64,000 nt of DNA, taken from NCBI GenBank assembly GCA_963277665.1, contig OY728159.1, forward strand, positions 1,024,257,343 to 1,024,321,342, in the 5' to 3' direction. This document shows, piece by piece, positions 10,481-23,576 of the stretch. Position 1 is the first letter of the stretch, and the number at the start of each line of letters is the position of its first letter. The notes beneath the pieces are model-generated. The model saw only the letters and a program-made list of their open reading frames with translations, was not told the origin of the DNA and searched no databases. The translations under genes and the position numbers were made by a program. The DNA comes from Viscum album (lineage: Eukaryota; Streptophyta; Magnoliopsida; Santalales; Viscaceae).

Positions 10481-11760
10481 AGTGCAGGCCTGGAGGAAAT
10501 CTAGAGATGAGTGGACTTTGATCGGGCTCTTCACCCAGATGCACCTGGAGAGCAGGGAGCATGGTGGAGGTACTTTATTAGATAACATTCAGTTGACTCT
10601 TGCTCTTCTGGAGATGATTCAGTGGGAGCCTTCTGGTGAAGAGCTGTTTCAGCGATTTATGCAGTCATTTCATGGTGGGGAGACACCTTCTTATTGGTCT
10701 TTGTCTCTCGAGGGGATCTTGTTCTTAAATGGTTGTGTTGTGGTGCCATTGTCCTTACGGAAGGTGGTGATGTAGGATAGCCACCAGTCTTAGTGGGTTT
10801 TCCATCCTAGAACCACCAAGATGTATGGCGATGTTCGTCATCAGTTATGGTGTCCAGGTATGAGACGGGACATAGCCGACTTTCTGTCAAGGTGTTACAC
10901 TTGTGATCAGGTAAAAGAAGAGCATCAGATGCCATCTGGCCTACTCTAGCCATTACCCATTCCTACATGGAAGTGGAACGAGGTCGCCATGGACTTCATC
11001 AGTGTATTTACTCGTACACCTCAGGGGAGGAATGCTATTTGGGTAGTGATTGATCATTTGACCAAGTCATGTCACTTTATCCCAATCAGAGATACAACGA
11101 AGGTAGATGAGGTGCGCCGCTTGTATGTTCAGGAGGTGGTCAGACACCATGGTGTGTCGTTGGCAGTTGTTTCTGATAGAGACCCACGCTTTACCTCTCG
11201 GTTTTGGTGAGGCCTATAGAAGTATTTGGGGATACAGATTAAGATGAGAACGTCTTATAACCCTCAGACGGATGGCCATATGGAGCGGGCGAATCAGATT
11301 CTAGAAGACATGCTCCGAGCCTGTGTGTTAGATTTTGGAAGCTCATGCGATAGCTATTTGGGATTGGTTGAGTTTACTTATAATAAAAGTTACTAATCCT
11401 CTATTATAATGGCACCCGTTGAGGCTCTCTATGGTTGGACTTGTCAGTATCCTTTGTGTTGGGATGAGGTAGGCGAGACCTCACTCTTGGGACATAGCCT
11501 TGTTTAGGCAACATCTGAGAATGTAAAGCAGATTAGGCAGCGGTTGTTGACAGATCAGAGTCGCCACAAATATTATGCAGACCAGAGGTGTCGGGATATT
11601 GAGTTTTTAATTGGGGACATAGTATTCTTGAAGGTGGCCCCTCGTTTGGGTCACCGCCGGTTGGGGAAGCAGGGGAAACTAACATGGAGGTATGTTGGGC
11701 CTTTCCCGATTACTGAGCGGATTGGCAAGGTGGATTACAGGTTATCTTTTCCTTCTTAGT
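10481..11760 (+). pseudogene. Element 2 integrase
   Basis: Integrase core plus linker. The zinc-binding HHCC domain is visible as a His near 10779, VFHPRTTKMY (about 10798) and CYTCDQ (about 10895). The catalytic triad is complete: Asp in AMDFISVF (10992-10994), Asp in VSDRDPRF (11174-11176) and Glu in HMERANQ (11283-11285). The frame is interrupted by a TAG near 10948, TGA 11208-11210, TAG 11217-11219 and others. The GPY/F-type segment (RYVGPFPITERIG, about 11690) and the last open stretch 11544-11759 end at a TAG before LTSIHDVFLVSQL. It would insert the cDNA and make 5-bp duplications such as GTTGA. Confidence 0.93.
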
Positions 11761-12059
11761 TGACGTCAATTCACGATGTATTCCTTGTCTCCCAATTGAA
11801 AAAATATAATCCTGATACATCGCATGTTTTGAATTGGGAGGAGTTAGATATTGATCCAAACTTATCTATGATTGAGAGACCAGTGTGGGTAGTAGATTCT
11901 CAGGAGAAGGTGCTTTGAGGAAAGTCCATTCCTTTTGTTTTTGTTCTGTGGCAGCAAGGGAATGATGAGCACGAGACTAGGGAGAAGAAGTCATGGGTTG
12001 AGCATGAGTACCCTTTTCTTTCAATGATCAGGATTCGAGCTAACTTTCCGAAGGCGTAA
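11761..12059 (+). pseudogene. Element 2 C-terminal chromodomain
   Basis: After HDVFLVSQLKKYNPD (about 11773) the frame shows DIDPNLSMIERPVWVV, a stop near 11919, GKSIPFVFVLWQQG and EYPFLSMIRI, ending in NFPKA-stop at 12059. This is the layout of the integrase-linked chromodomain of plant chromoviruses, which directs integration to marked heterochromatin. The central EATWE motif is degraded (HETREKKSWVE). No gene follows before the polypurine tract. Confidence 0.8.
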
Positions 12060-12068
12060 TTTTTTCAT

Positions 12069-12080
12069 GGTGGGGAGAAT
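12069..12080 (+). promoter_or_regulatory. Element 2 polypurine tract
   Basis: GGTGGGGAGAAT abuts the 3' LTR. It would prime plus-strand synthesis. Confidence 0.85.
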
Positions 12081-15000
12081 TGTCACACCTAGACCTCGAC
12101 TCGAGGTATGACTTTAACTTTAAATTTTTATTACATGAGTTAATTTCTTGTTTTCATCCATTAGATGGTTGTAGTGTGGGCTCAACCTGATGGTGGTTGA
12201 CTGTCATGGCGTCCGTGAGTGCGTGTTGGCCTTACCTCACTCGGGGTGTCGGTAAGGCACGGGCGAAGCCGTGCGACTTTTCCGGTTAACGTGTGTGCCT
12301 GATTTGCGGACATTAAATAACCGGATAAAAATTTATTATGGTTTCTTTGGTTATTATTTTATTATTATTATTATTTCAATGTTATTATTATTAATAGTAA
12401 ACCCTATTCTTTTTATTTTATTTTATTTTATTTTATTTTATTATCATTCTATTTTTATTCAACTTTCTTATTTTGATTTATTTATTTATTTACATCACAT
12501 TTATTTTTACTTTTTTTATTTTTTTATTCCTCCCCCTCCCAATCTGAACTCTATCCTCTACCCCCTTTTTTTCTTTTCTTTTTTTCCCTACTCTTTCTTC
12601 ATCCCCACATTCTCTCCCTCATCTCGTTCTTCTTCTCCTTATCTCCTCCCTTCTCCTATATTCCGCGTTAGGCCACGACTCCCCCTTCTCTAACTTCTCT
12701 CCTTCTTCTCCCACCTATCCCCCATTTCCGCTCTTACTCTCTTGCCTCTCCCCATGTCCCCCTTCTCTCCCCTACATCCACCCTCTTCCCATGTCCCCTT
12801 TTCTACCACGCGGCCAACCTCTCCCCCTTCTTTTAACCATGTGCTACCCCTCCCTTCTACCCCCTAGTCACTGTGCCTCCCCTTCTTCTCCTCCATCCAT
12901 CCACCACGCTTCCCTATTCTCTCTCCCCATCAGACCCCTCTCCTCTATCTCTCGGCCTGTCATGCCCTGACCCACCTCGCAGCAGCCTCCTTCTCACCCA
13001 GGTTGCGCCCTCTTCCTCTACGCCTGCTGCTTTATGCTCACCCTGGCCACCCGTTTCTCTCTCTCTGACCTTTCCCACTGTCCAGCCTCACTTCAGCCAA
13101 GCTGCACACCAGTCCTCGGCCTGCCTTCATCAAGCTAGAACTCCCTAAGCATGCGTTAATCTCCTCTGTTCAGCCAAGAATATTTCAGCCTTCATTGTTG
13201 CCTCCCTCCGCTCGCCGTACAACAGCTACAACCCGATTCGTGCTCACCAGACAACTGTCGCTATGCCACATGGTCGTCATTTTGACGATTCCTGTGGTTT
13301 GATGTTTGGTTTTAATTTATTTAATTATTTGTTTATTTGTTTATTTGTTAATTAATTTATTACATTTGAGTAAGTGTTCATCAATTTATTTGATTATTAT
13401 TAAAAAAAATTAGTTTTCAATCAATTTATTTAATTTAATTTATTTAATTGTTAATTAATTTCTTTAATTATAATTGAATTTGTTCAACTTTTTATTAAAT
13501 TATTTAATTACTGATTTTTTTTCTTACAGATGGCTAATGTTTTACTGGGTTGGCATTGAGGAAATTTGGTCTACTGTTTTAGGACCTTTTTTGACATATC
13601 TGTGAGGTGCGACCGTTGCGCAACAGGAGTGTTGCACTGTATCTCTTTTTCATACCTACTTTGAGGTAGGTGGTTTCACATGCTTAGGTTACCTGATAAA
13701 ATTATTCTGATGGTTTAATTATATTAAGATGCCTTTTATTTAATTTTTACCATTATTTATTGGTTTTTTTAGTATAATTTGGTGTTTTATTTTCATCAGT
13801 GGCATGTTTAGTTTTTCTTGTTTTTTCTGTTTTGTGCCTTTGGTTTTTGAACAAATGAATTAGATGAAATTTGATACATGTTATAGTATTAGTGTGCGTC
13901 TGAGTGAGTGTTGGCACTGGTGATTGTGTTTTTTTATTTTCTTTAAAACTACAAACCTATTTTTCAAATGTTTGATAAATTTTAGTTTGGTTCTTGGAAT
14001 TGTGTAGTTTTTTGGACTATGTAGTTCTATCACGTTGTGTTCTGTTTCTGAGTATCTCCGTTTTGTTTATACCTTTAATGTATATTTGTTTATTCATTTA
14101 TATTGAATGTGTACGTGTGATGGTTGACTTAGTCGAAATCCTAGGATTATGGAGTTTGAATTAGATGACATCCATGTTTGTTGGGAATTGACATTGATGA
14201 GTAGGGTGAACTTTTAACATTGAGCAGAAAAGGGGAAGCCTCGGTACTAGGTGGGCGGACTAGACCAGCGTTCTAATGATTTGGGAGTGGCTCCTTCCCA
14301 GTTTCACTTAGCTATATTGATGCTTACGACACTAACTAAACCATGGATGATGATTGGAGACCACTGGGTTATGGAGGTATTTCCCTAATAGTGGCTCATG
14401 CATGGGAATGTATGATATGGATTCTTTGGTACACCAAGACGTGAGGTTCTAGGGCCCCACACTGCTTTAGTCCCTTTAGGGCATCTACCACTTTTGTTGC
14501 ACCTGTGCTATTATATACTCATCACTAGTTGAATGTGTGACTTCTGTGGTGTAAAAAGGTAAGAATGTTTTCATTTTCTTTTTGTACCAAAAACCACCGT
14601 TCCCTATTTAAAATTATCATTCCTTAAAAAAAATCATTAAATTGTTAGTGCGTTTATTTATTTTCTTTAATTTAAACCTCCAAACTATTTTTGTCACCTA
14701 ACTATTACATGTGGAATCTTTTATCTGGTGCCAACCAATTGAGCGATTGATCACACCCTAATTACACCCTTGGGTGTAAGTAGATCTAATTATGTCTGAT
14801 GCAGGGAAAGTCAATGGTCTTGAGAGTGGTGGTCTATGTTTTTAGCTTCTTATTCTAACTTGGTGTTAGTGGTGAAGGCCAAATGGTGGTATCCCTCCAT
14901 CAGGTGATGGTTGCTGACTTGGTTTTTGGTCAACCCTTTTTGGAGTTAGTTGTGGATGGCTTGAAGTTGTTTTTGTGACTCACGTTTGTGTTTAAAGACT

Positions 15001-15195
15001 TGTGGTTGCAACATTGATTTTGTGTTCAATTTACTTGTAGTTATTCCGGGTTGTTTATCTGGGTAAATCATTCCAAAAATTAAAATTTATACTCAAGCAC
15101 TTGTGCTAGGCCATGGGGATCAAAAACGCCCTTCGGGCCATGCCACAGGCTTGGTCGGGCATCGGGTTGATGGCGACCCGACTCGGCTTGTGACA
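12081..15195 (+). repeat. Element 2 3' LTR
   Basis: A 3115-bp direct repeat of 3970-7097. Same internal order: (TTTTA)n about 12408-12443, C/T-rich tract about 12528-13285, AT-rich block with CTTACAG end near 13530, TTTGAG|GTAGGTGG near 13663. It ends CTTGTGACA and is followed by the GTTGA duplication. Small indels and many transitions separate it from the 5' copy. Confidence 0.93.
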
Positions 15196-15200
15196 GTTGA
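15196..15200 (+). repeat. Target-site duplication of element 2, right copy
   Basis: GTTGA, identical to 3965-3969. Element 1 pol resumes directly after it. Confidence 0.9.
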
Positions 15201-15660
15201 CATCTGCACCAGTCCTGATACTTCTAGAGTAGGGGACGAGCTATATAGTTTACTGTGATGCATCATGTATTGGACTAGGAGAAGTGTTGATGCAGGGAGA
15301 TTGAGTTGTTGGGTACAGGTCTCGGTAGTTGAGGCCACATGAGAGGAATTACCTGACGTGTGATCTCGAGTTGGCTGTAGTTGTTCATGAGTTACATTTT
15401 TGGAGACATTATCTCTTTGGGGAGAATTTCATGGTGTTTACAGACCACAAATGTCTCAAGTATATCTTTACCTAGCGTGATCTGAATTTGAGACAGCGAA
15501 GGTGGGTTGAATAACATTAGTCCTTCGACATTGAGCTTGCTTATACACCTGGTAAGGGTAACACAGTTAATGATGCACTGAGAAGAAAGACTCAGATATA
15601 GGCAGTTCAAGAGTCTAGTAGTGAGTGGCAGCTTATGGATTTGTTCTTTGAGATGCATTT
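15201..15660 (+). pseudogene. pol: Element 1 RNase H, 3' part of split pol
   Basis: Continuation of the reading frame cut at 3969. The first residues complete the TSAPVL block that joins RT to RNase H in gypsy elements. Catalytic segments are visible as YCDASCIG (about 15251), CDLELAVVV (about 15360), VFTDHKCL (about 15436) and VNDALRRK (about 15566). Stops interrupt it near 15226, 15302 and 15474. Together with 3050-3969 it shows that one ancestral pol was split by an insertion. Confidence 0.88.
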
Positions 15661-16860
15661 GGAGGTCCTCGATAGTTAGGGGAAAACCTATCTTTCTTCC
15701 TTATATGTGACTTATACCCTCCTAGATAGAGTGAGGATGAGACAACTATCATATTCTGACGGCCTAGTTCTACAGGAGTCGATGGAAAGTGAGGACCCTC
15801 CTCCTGGATGGACGATAGATGATGATGAGGTACTGTGTTTCGATGGACAAGTATGAGTTCCTGGGGATTTACGTGAAGAGCTGATGCGGGAGTGTCATGC
15901 TTCAGCTTGGGAAGTTCATCCTGGGGTTACCAAAATGTAGCATGACTTGAGACGTTAGTATTAGAGGACGAGTATTAAAAGGGAGATAGCTGGTGTTGTT
16001 ATGAGATGTTCCACCTGTCATTAGGGGAAGGCGGTGTATCCGAGGCCGACCGAACTGTTAAAGCAGTTACTCAATCCAGAGTAGAAATGGGAAGATGCCA
16101 TGATGGACTTTGTGACCGGGTTGCCAAGGTCACGTAGAGGCAATGATGCAGTGTGGGTTTTTGTAGATAGACTTACGAAGGTAGCTAACTTTTATCCGAT
16201 CAAGGAGACCTTAGGTGTTGACGAGCTCGGGAAGATGTATATCTGAGAGTTAGTACGTCTTCATGGGGTCCCCCATTATATCGTTTCAGATATGGACTCC
16301 CGCTTTACATCTCGTTTCTGGAAATATTTTTTGAGGGCACTGGATACACAGGTTATTCCGAGCACAGCATACCACCCTCAGACCGATCGTCAGTCAGAGC
16401 ATACTATACAGGTGCATGAGGACATGTTGTGTGCATGCGTCCTAGACATTGGGGGAATTGAGAGAGGCACATACCCATGGTTTGTTTTTCCAACAATAAT
16501 AGTCTTCAGGAAACTATTGATATGGCACCATACGAGGCTTTATATGGTAGGCCATGCCGATCACCTTTGTGCTAGATGGAGGCAGGTGAGGCTGCTTTAC
16601 TAGGACCACGTCTAGTGCAGAAGACTTCTGAGTAAGTCTATTTGATTCATAAGTGGATGGCTACTACACAGTCTCTTCAGAAATCTTATGTTGATCCTCG
16701 TAGACAACCCTAAGAGTTTGTGGTTGGGGATCAGGTGTTTTTACGTGTTTTGCTGAGATTGGGACATAGGAGAATCAGGATACAGGGTAAACATTCACCG
16801 AGGTTTGTAGGGATGTTTGAGATTCTTGAGAGAGTTGGGTCGGTTGCCTATCGGTTGTAG
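15661..16860 (+). pseudogene. Element 1 integrase
   Basis: Linker and integrase core. The HHCC region reads ECHASAWEVHPGVTKM (about 15892) and MRCSTCH (about 16001). The catalytic triad is intact: Asp in MMDFVTGL (16106-16108), Asp in VSDMDSRF (16289-16291) and Glu in RQSEHTIQ (16397-16399). Stops are present near 15850, 15939, 16024 and 16243. After about 16450 the frame shifts repeatedly, with readable islands EFVVGDQVFLRV-like (about 16720) and GMFEILERVGSVAYRL (about 16813). Compared with element 2 the catalytic residues are the same but the surrounding sequence is clearly a different subfamily. Confidence 0.88.
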
Positions 16861-17190
16861 TGACCACAGAGATATCGGGCTATGCCCGATGTATTCCAAG
16901 TATCTTAACTACGTTGTTATCTTTCAGACATGTCTCACATTTTTCTACCCGATGAGGTTGAGCTTCAGGACGATGCATCCTTTGAGGAGCATCTGATTCG
17001 TATTGATGATAGGAGCACGAAGGTTCTTCACGGTCGGTCAGTTCCTCTCGTACGGGTGCTATGGAAGCATGGCCGATTGTAGGATGAAACCTAGGAGCAG
17101 GAAACTGATGTACATGCTCTGTGGCTGGAGTTGTTCACAAATTTATCTTCACCACCCTTAGTAGGGAAATTCGGGAACAAATTTCTTTAA
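16861..17190 (+). pseudogene. Element 1 C-terminal chromodomain
   Basis: After a VFQVS-L block (about 16896) the frame reads HIFLPDEVELQDD (about 16930), FEEHLIRIDDRST, VLHGRSVPLVRVLW (about 17023), then a stop-containing region and LELFTNLS (about 17125). This matches the chromodomain tail of plant chromoviruses. Stops at about 17080 and 17188. A NKF-type end just before the polypurine tract is usual for the lineage. Confidence 0.72.
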
Positions 17191-17201
17191 GGGGGGAAGA
17201 T
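17189..17201 (+). promoter_or_regulatory. Element 1 polypurine tract
   Basis: AAGGGGGGAAGAT lies directly before the LTR start TGTAAGAACC. Confidence 0.85.
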
Positions 17202-19183
17202 TGTAAGAACCCGGTTTTTCTTCTTGAGGTAAGGTTTTATCTTTTCCTCTTTCCTTAAGTGTTTTTTAGAAAATATGGAAAATTGGAAAAAAAATCCCAA
17301 ATTTTATGGGTACACACCGTGTACTTTTCCCATGTGGTATGAGTACACAGGGTGTGTAGTCTTGTCGGCGATGAGGTTGAAAAAACCAACTACATGCCGT
17401 GTACTTTGAATTTACACGCCGTGTAATTAGTTGGTAGGTGAACAGTAAGGTGGTGGAGGCAGCCGCTAGTGGAGCAACAGTACAAGACATGTAATCAGGA
17501 ATACATGACTTCTACTCATGTCGACGAATGAACAGTTCCGCAGTGGAAAGAATCCACCAGAGGAACAATTAAAAAAATGAAAATTACACGTTGTGTACTT
17601 GAGAGAACAGGTAGTGTAGTTTCTTTTTTTCGCATAAAACAGTTAGTAGCCTCTTCATTCGGTAGATGGGTCTTTGATTTTTTTTGGAGTGCGGGAGAGT
17701 TGGCTGGGTCATTGAAGTGCTCTCGACCGTACACCGAGAACCTGATTCCTACGTCGTCGATCTCCTTTGAACTGCACGGGTAAGCACATCCTTCTCCTTG
17801 AGTAGTTCTTAATAATTCTTTTTCGAGGGAATGTTATTTGAGTTTGAATGAGTGAACATTTATCCAAGATCTATGTGATTCATGGGAATTTCAAGAGACT
17901 TCGTTCATGTATACCGATAAGAGACGATCGAGGTAGGTGTTCTAGTGTTCATTCCAACTGTTGAGTTGATTTTTGTGTGTTGTTGTGCTAGGAACCCATG
18001 TTTGGGGTATCGTATGGCTGAGGCCTTTGTAGATAAGATATGTAGAATTTTATAGATAATCTAATGATAAATTAAAACTACTGTTTGGGATCACTGCTTG
18101 GACCCAGGTCCACCCCAGGGGTGTGTTCCTCTGTTTAGTCATTTGGCCTGGATACCCGAGGGTATACCGTGATTATTACCTTTTTAATGTTTTCTTGAGT
18201 GGAAATTTGTTATGGAATTGCTTGTTATGCATTGGGCTTGGCCCAGTTACTTGATCCTGAGGGCGGTGTTTTACTTTATCCTGAGGGCATGGTTCTGATT
18301 AGCCTGAGGGTGTGGTTATATTAGCCTAAGGCCGTGGTTATATTAACTAGAGGAAATGTTGTTAATTAGCATGAGGGCATGGTGATATTTTGCTTGATGG
18401 CATGACTGTGTTGGCCTGAGGGCATGGCTACATTTAGCCTGAGAAAAGGATTTTGATTAGGCTATGGGCATGGTTCTGGATAGCTCAGAATTAAATTATA
18501 TTGAATTGTTAAAAGAATATTAAAAAGGAAATGAAACTTGTAGTGATATTTTCTTTTGATTAGTTACTAATTTAAGGCATTTACTTTCACCCACTTCTGT
18601 TTCATATTCTCACTAATAGTTGGGAACAGGCCTTTGGTGGGTGCCTACTGGGATTTATTTCTCACACCCTGTTTGGTTCATGTCTTCGGCCCAAATAGAC
18701 TATTTTTTTCCTGGTGACGATAGGGGAAACGGTCCCTATATAGGTACATGATTATAGTAGAGGAGTAGGAGAACATGGGACCGAGCTTTGTCTTGTGATG
18801 CTTCTACATTTTGTTTACTCTTCTTGTTTTTCTTGGTTGTACCTTGTACATTGAGATGTATTGTATCGTATTGTAGTGTATCTTTTTCTGACTGATTTCA
18901 TAGAATTAGTGACATGCTGCATCTTTATATATATAACTGCTGGTTCTTTTTTATTTCATTTGTTCGTTTCAGTTTTATATTGCTTACTGCTTCCATTGTT
19001 GTATGTTCTTTATATTTTCTGTTGTGATACACATTGACAAATGAGGGAATAGTTTCCCACTATCAAACCTAGGCCCTCACTGCTAGTCGGCAGCCTCTGG
19101 TGTTTGTGGAAATGCGCTTTAGTTCATGTGACCAACTGGGTTCGGGGCACTAGTTGAGTGGAACCTGGATCCGTGATGTTACA
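17202..19183 (+). repeat. Element 1 3' LTR
   Basis: About 1.98 kb, bounded on the left by the polypurine tract and TGTAAGAACC and on the right by GATGTTACA, giving inverted TGTAA...TTACA ends. It contains the palindrome cluster (17310-17600), donor-like GGGTAAGC near 17780, a minisatellite at 18250-18480 and a T-rich 3' half. No matching 5' copy is present in the window. The right flank is TATGG, but without the left end the duplication cannot be tested. Confidence 0.8.
18250..18480 (+). repeat. ~25-bp minisatellite in element 1 LTR
   Basis: About nine degenerate copies of a unit resembling AGCCTGAGGGCATGGTTAT, with variable spacing. It lies upstream of a TTTACTTTCACCCACTTC segment near 18578. 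Confidence 0.85.
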
Positions 19184-22100
19184 TATGGGAAACGACTAAA
19201 GTAATAAATTAGTCCTTACAACCATATTGAGAATGCATTTAATTGAAATTCGATTCATTTGACATAATCTTTTGTGTCATATATTATTTCCCATAAGGAA
19301 TTAATATCCATACTCAAATAGGAGTTATTAAAAAATATTCATAATTCTATTTACACATGAATTACATTGGAATGTTGAAATTGATTTCCCTATACATGTA
19401 GTTTATATTGGATCAATATAAGGAAAAATAATCCACATCCAATATATCATAATGATCGATCAAATAATTAAGGTCTATATTTTTTGGGAGATTCATCCCA
19501 TGATTTTTAATTAGTGATGATTTTTATACTTGAGATGTAATTATTTTTCCATATTTAATGTTATATGATAGTTGGAACTCTATGTTTATATATATATATA
19601 TATATCGTTATCCATCATTGATAAACATCACATTCTTTGTAATAGAATGATATGATGAAATTGTCTCACATAAAAAATTATATACATATATACATATAAC
19701 TCAATTAATTCTTCAAAAATTAAGGGATTCGATATCCAACCATTCGAATATGTTTTTTCCACATAAATTACTCAACTATGATTGATCATTATTTTAAGGA
19801 TTTCTAGACTCATCTTGGTTCATGTTATTATTCATAACATTATTTTATTGATCATGTACCATTATGTAGTCTTCGACCCCTTCTCCTATCATATTAGTCC
19901 TCTCGTTCATGAAATCCTTACATTTCAAATTGCATTTCTTATTGACACTCATCCCCATTTTATGAAACCATTTACTAAATAATTGAATACTAGTGATAAG
20001 AATACATTAACAAATAAACATATATGATATAAATTAAGAACATATAAATAATCATACAAGTAAATCATAATATATGAGTGTATAATTTTAAATCTAGGTT
20101 GTTTTGGGTGTCTTTTATATAATGTTAATTACCCCAACCACCAAAAATAGAGAGACCATTATCTAATAACAACTATACTGACTCATATATCTTACAAATA
20201 ATATTATATAACTATTAAAATAAATATTAAAAAATTACACTATGAAGTATAGTGTTTTGGTATATTTGGGAGATTATATAAACCATAATAAATTTTAAAA
20301 TGAACAATATAATTTTTATTTTCCATATTTAAACTTTTCCCCTAGAATAGATTGTTTTATTTTTTTATGTATGATAACTTGAAGACATATACAGAAGAAG
20401 GGGTATTCTAAAAATACTTTTATAGGGATAAAATTTAATGAACCTAGGGAGAAATATCATAATAGTTACTTTTAAAAACATGGAATCATAAAAGGAAATG
20501 ATCATAAACTATTCCAGGGAAACATGGAATAAGAGATAATATATAATAATAGAAAGGTAATGTTGATAATTATACAATTGGGAACGAATATAATGCATTT
20601 AATTGTAATAATTAGTTTAAGCACACCATAAATACTTTATAGAATTATTGACAAAGCTAACTATATAATTCGCATATATAAAATAGTACCAAAAGATAAA
20701 TGCACCATGTCTAAGTATTATAATGTCATTAAATATAAAGAAATTAAATAATAGATTAGATTTTTTATAATTCTTAGCCCACCCATAAACATAATATTTT
20801 ATTAAAATGTATAACTAATATAAATTAGATATACATAAATCATAAAAATGATATAAACCCATGATAAAGAAATTGATAAAAAAATAAATCCATAAATAAT
20901 TAATCATCAAGTTATTATATAAGATTATATGGAAAAAAACAAGGGATTAATGAATATTTTAATTTCATTATAAAATAAAGGATTATGTTTTAGGAAAATA
21001 TATCCCAATATGAAGAGTAAAATTACATGAATATATGAAAAAGAAGTAAAAAAATTGATCACCTTTTTCAATCATTTAGGAGAACAGGGAAATAATATTA
21101 AAAATAAACAAATGCATAGAGGTTTCACAATGAAAAAAATAAAATGTCATATTTTATGTCAAAGTAATGATTTTATTTTAAATCATAAAAAGATGATAAT
21201 TTTTTAATAGTGTAAGTTGAAAAGGAATTAGAAGGAAAAATATTCCATTTGTTGGGATTAAATTAATAAAAGGATAAAAAGGAAATATAGATATGTATGT
21301 ATACTTGGAAACAATAAGGAGAACATAATGGAATACCTACAGGAAATATTTATAAATAAAATATAACAATTATAGGAGAATGGAAAAAATATTAAGATAT
21401 GGAAATAAAGAGTGATAAAGAATAAACCCCATGAATGAGAATGATTCAAAAAGCCACCATACTTCATGTACTTCATTGATCTATTTTTTCCAATAACCTC
21501 TTGAATAGTAGAGTTACATTAATTAATGAATTTAAAATCATTTTAATATTTATATCACCTTAATAATTAATTTATTTCTATGTTTTATTCATTTTTACAA
21601 TTAAAATTGTTAGAGAAAATTGTTTTGTTAATGTCCATTTCATGATTCCAAATAATCTTTGATTCAATGATAATTGTTTTTGGTACCATTATAATAGTAC
21701 TAGAAGATCTATAAGTGTTTTGATGTTGTTTTTCTATCATATCATGTGTAACGTTCTTCAATATTTTAATATTTTTCTATATTTTTGGGAACATTTTTTT
21801 GTATGACTGTCTTAGATAGTTAGAATGACTATGATTATTCAACTTAAATTTCACTATTATCATGGATATTTCATCTTTTCAATATATAATAAATTATATT
21901 ATTATATTATTATTATTATATTCAATCATGATTTCTGTTTATAAGAATATATAATAAATACATAATTAAAAAAAACTTCATCATTCACTAAAGTAAAATA
22001 AAATGACCATGGCTGAAAATAGTTTTTATAATAGCATAAATGTATGAAAATATATAATAAATTTTAATTTTTTTTTAAATTATTTTTATTAATTTCATAT

Positions 22101-23571
22101 ATTATTTAAATAGTATGAAGATGATTTAAATTTTGAGACATTGGTCTGCAATTCATTTTATTACTTTTTGACTCACCTCCCATAGATTGAGTTTAATGTA
22201 TTTAGAGTAGAGTGTTATAGCTTATTTGATCCCATGGGAATATAGATAAAAATATTTATAAATGTATTTATGATTATATTGGAAAATATAAATCATTTTA
22301 AAATTGGCGATAATGTTATGGATGGTGGTTGTTTATATATCCACAGAGGAGGGGTACCTTTGAATTAAATATTTATTATCTTATTATTGAGGCTTAAGAC
22401 TATGAATAACATTGATTAATATGTATCTTAACTTTTGATAATGAATTTATGGGTTTCATTGACCTTAATTCAAGCCTAAAACAATTTTCTTCATCAAGAT
22501 ATTTTATATCTAGTAAATAATTAAATATTTTTTTAAAATAAATATATATTTTAGTCTATAAAAATAAATTAATAGGTTCAAAATTAATTCTTATCATTTT
22601 CATATTCTATATTTTACCCCTTAAAAACATTTTAGTCCATGGAAAACAATTCATATATTACATATTCATATTTACATAATATTTAATTCATAAAATGTAA
22701 AGTATTTTTAAAAACTATATTTTTCAATATTCACATAAAAACATGTTTCTTATAAATATAAAAAAATTCACCAAAAGACAATATCAACATTTTGATTATA
22801 AAAATGAAATCAATACTATCAAAAGAAATTTCCACATTAGGTAAATCTAATTTTTAAATTTTAACAAGGAAATTTTTCTAACGTAATAAGTTGAAAGATA
22901 TTTTATTTAAATGTATACATGCTATTGATTTAAGTTGAAATATATATATCTTTTTTAATAGTAATATTTATTTATTCAATTTAACTTAATTTACATATTA
23001 ATATTTAGTAATTTTACTATTATTATATGAAATGTGGATATTTTAAAATATTATAATTTTTATACTTCCTTATAAACAACCTTTATTTAATTTTTTGTTA
23101 AGTCGCTAAATTTAAAAAAAATACCTTTGATATGAAAAATTATATTATTATTTTTAACTTTTTTATTTATTTATATTTGTTTCACAGTTTTGGTATCCTA
23201 AGGAGACCTCAATTCTCTATATTTTTAGATTCTAAATATGATATTTTATTTTTGTTTTTAACTCTTATTACTAATTTTAAATTCGATAGAACGAATTTTT
23301 TACTTCATAAATAATTTTATTTTATTAAGTAAATTAGAGTATTTTTTTCAGTATTTGTATGTGATTTTAATTTTAAATTATATATAAACATGAGGTAATA
23401 CATTCCCATCTGGATGTGGTCATGAAGTTATTCATATATAGGGAATTTCTTGAACCCTTTCAACTATTTCTCCTGGGATTTGTTCGAGTAAATGGAAACA
23501 CCCAATTCTCCATGCATACATGAAGGTCTACATACCTACATTCTAAAGGTGTGATCACTGGGAATTTTACC
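19184..23571. other. AT-rich region without recognisable features
   Basis: About 4.4 kb. Short simple repeats are present: (TA)n near 19588-19606 and (ATT)n near 21896-21920. Open frames are under 75 codons with no family resemblance. Very low CpG. Probably ancient, fully decayed transposon DNA, but nothing shows this directly. Confidence 0.5.
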
Positions 23572-23576
23572 AATGA
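23572..23576 (+). repeat. Target-site duplication, left copy
   Basis: AATGA precedes TGTAACGCCCC at 23577 and equals AATGA at 34112-34116. Confidence 0.85.

Larger units (their letters stand above)
3970..15195 (+). mobile_element. Element 2: complete, nested Del/Tekay-like chromovirus
   Basis: Full-length LTR retrotransposon of about 11.2 kb. In order: 5' LTR 3970-7097, primer site 7101, gag, protease, RT, RNase H, integrase, chromodomain, polypurine tract 12069-12080, 3' LTR 12081-15195. Both LTRs begin TGTCAC and end GACA. It sits inside element 1 pol with a perfect GTTGA duplication, so it is the younger of the two. Long LTRs, initiator-Met primer site, pol order and chromodomain fit Del/Tekay. 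Every coding domain has stops or shifts, and the LTRs look roughly 80-85% identical by eye, so the insertion is old. Outside the LTRs no extra gene is seen. Confidence 0.93.

Noticed and set aside
15392..15658. 88-codon minus-strand frame
   Set aside because: Shadow of the element 1 RNase H on the + strand.
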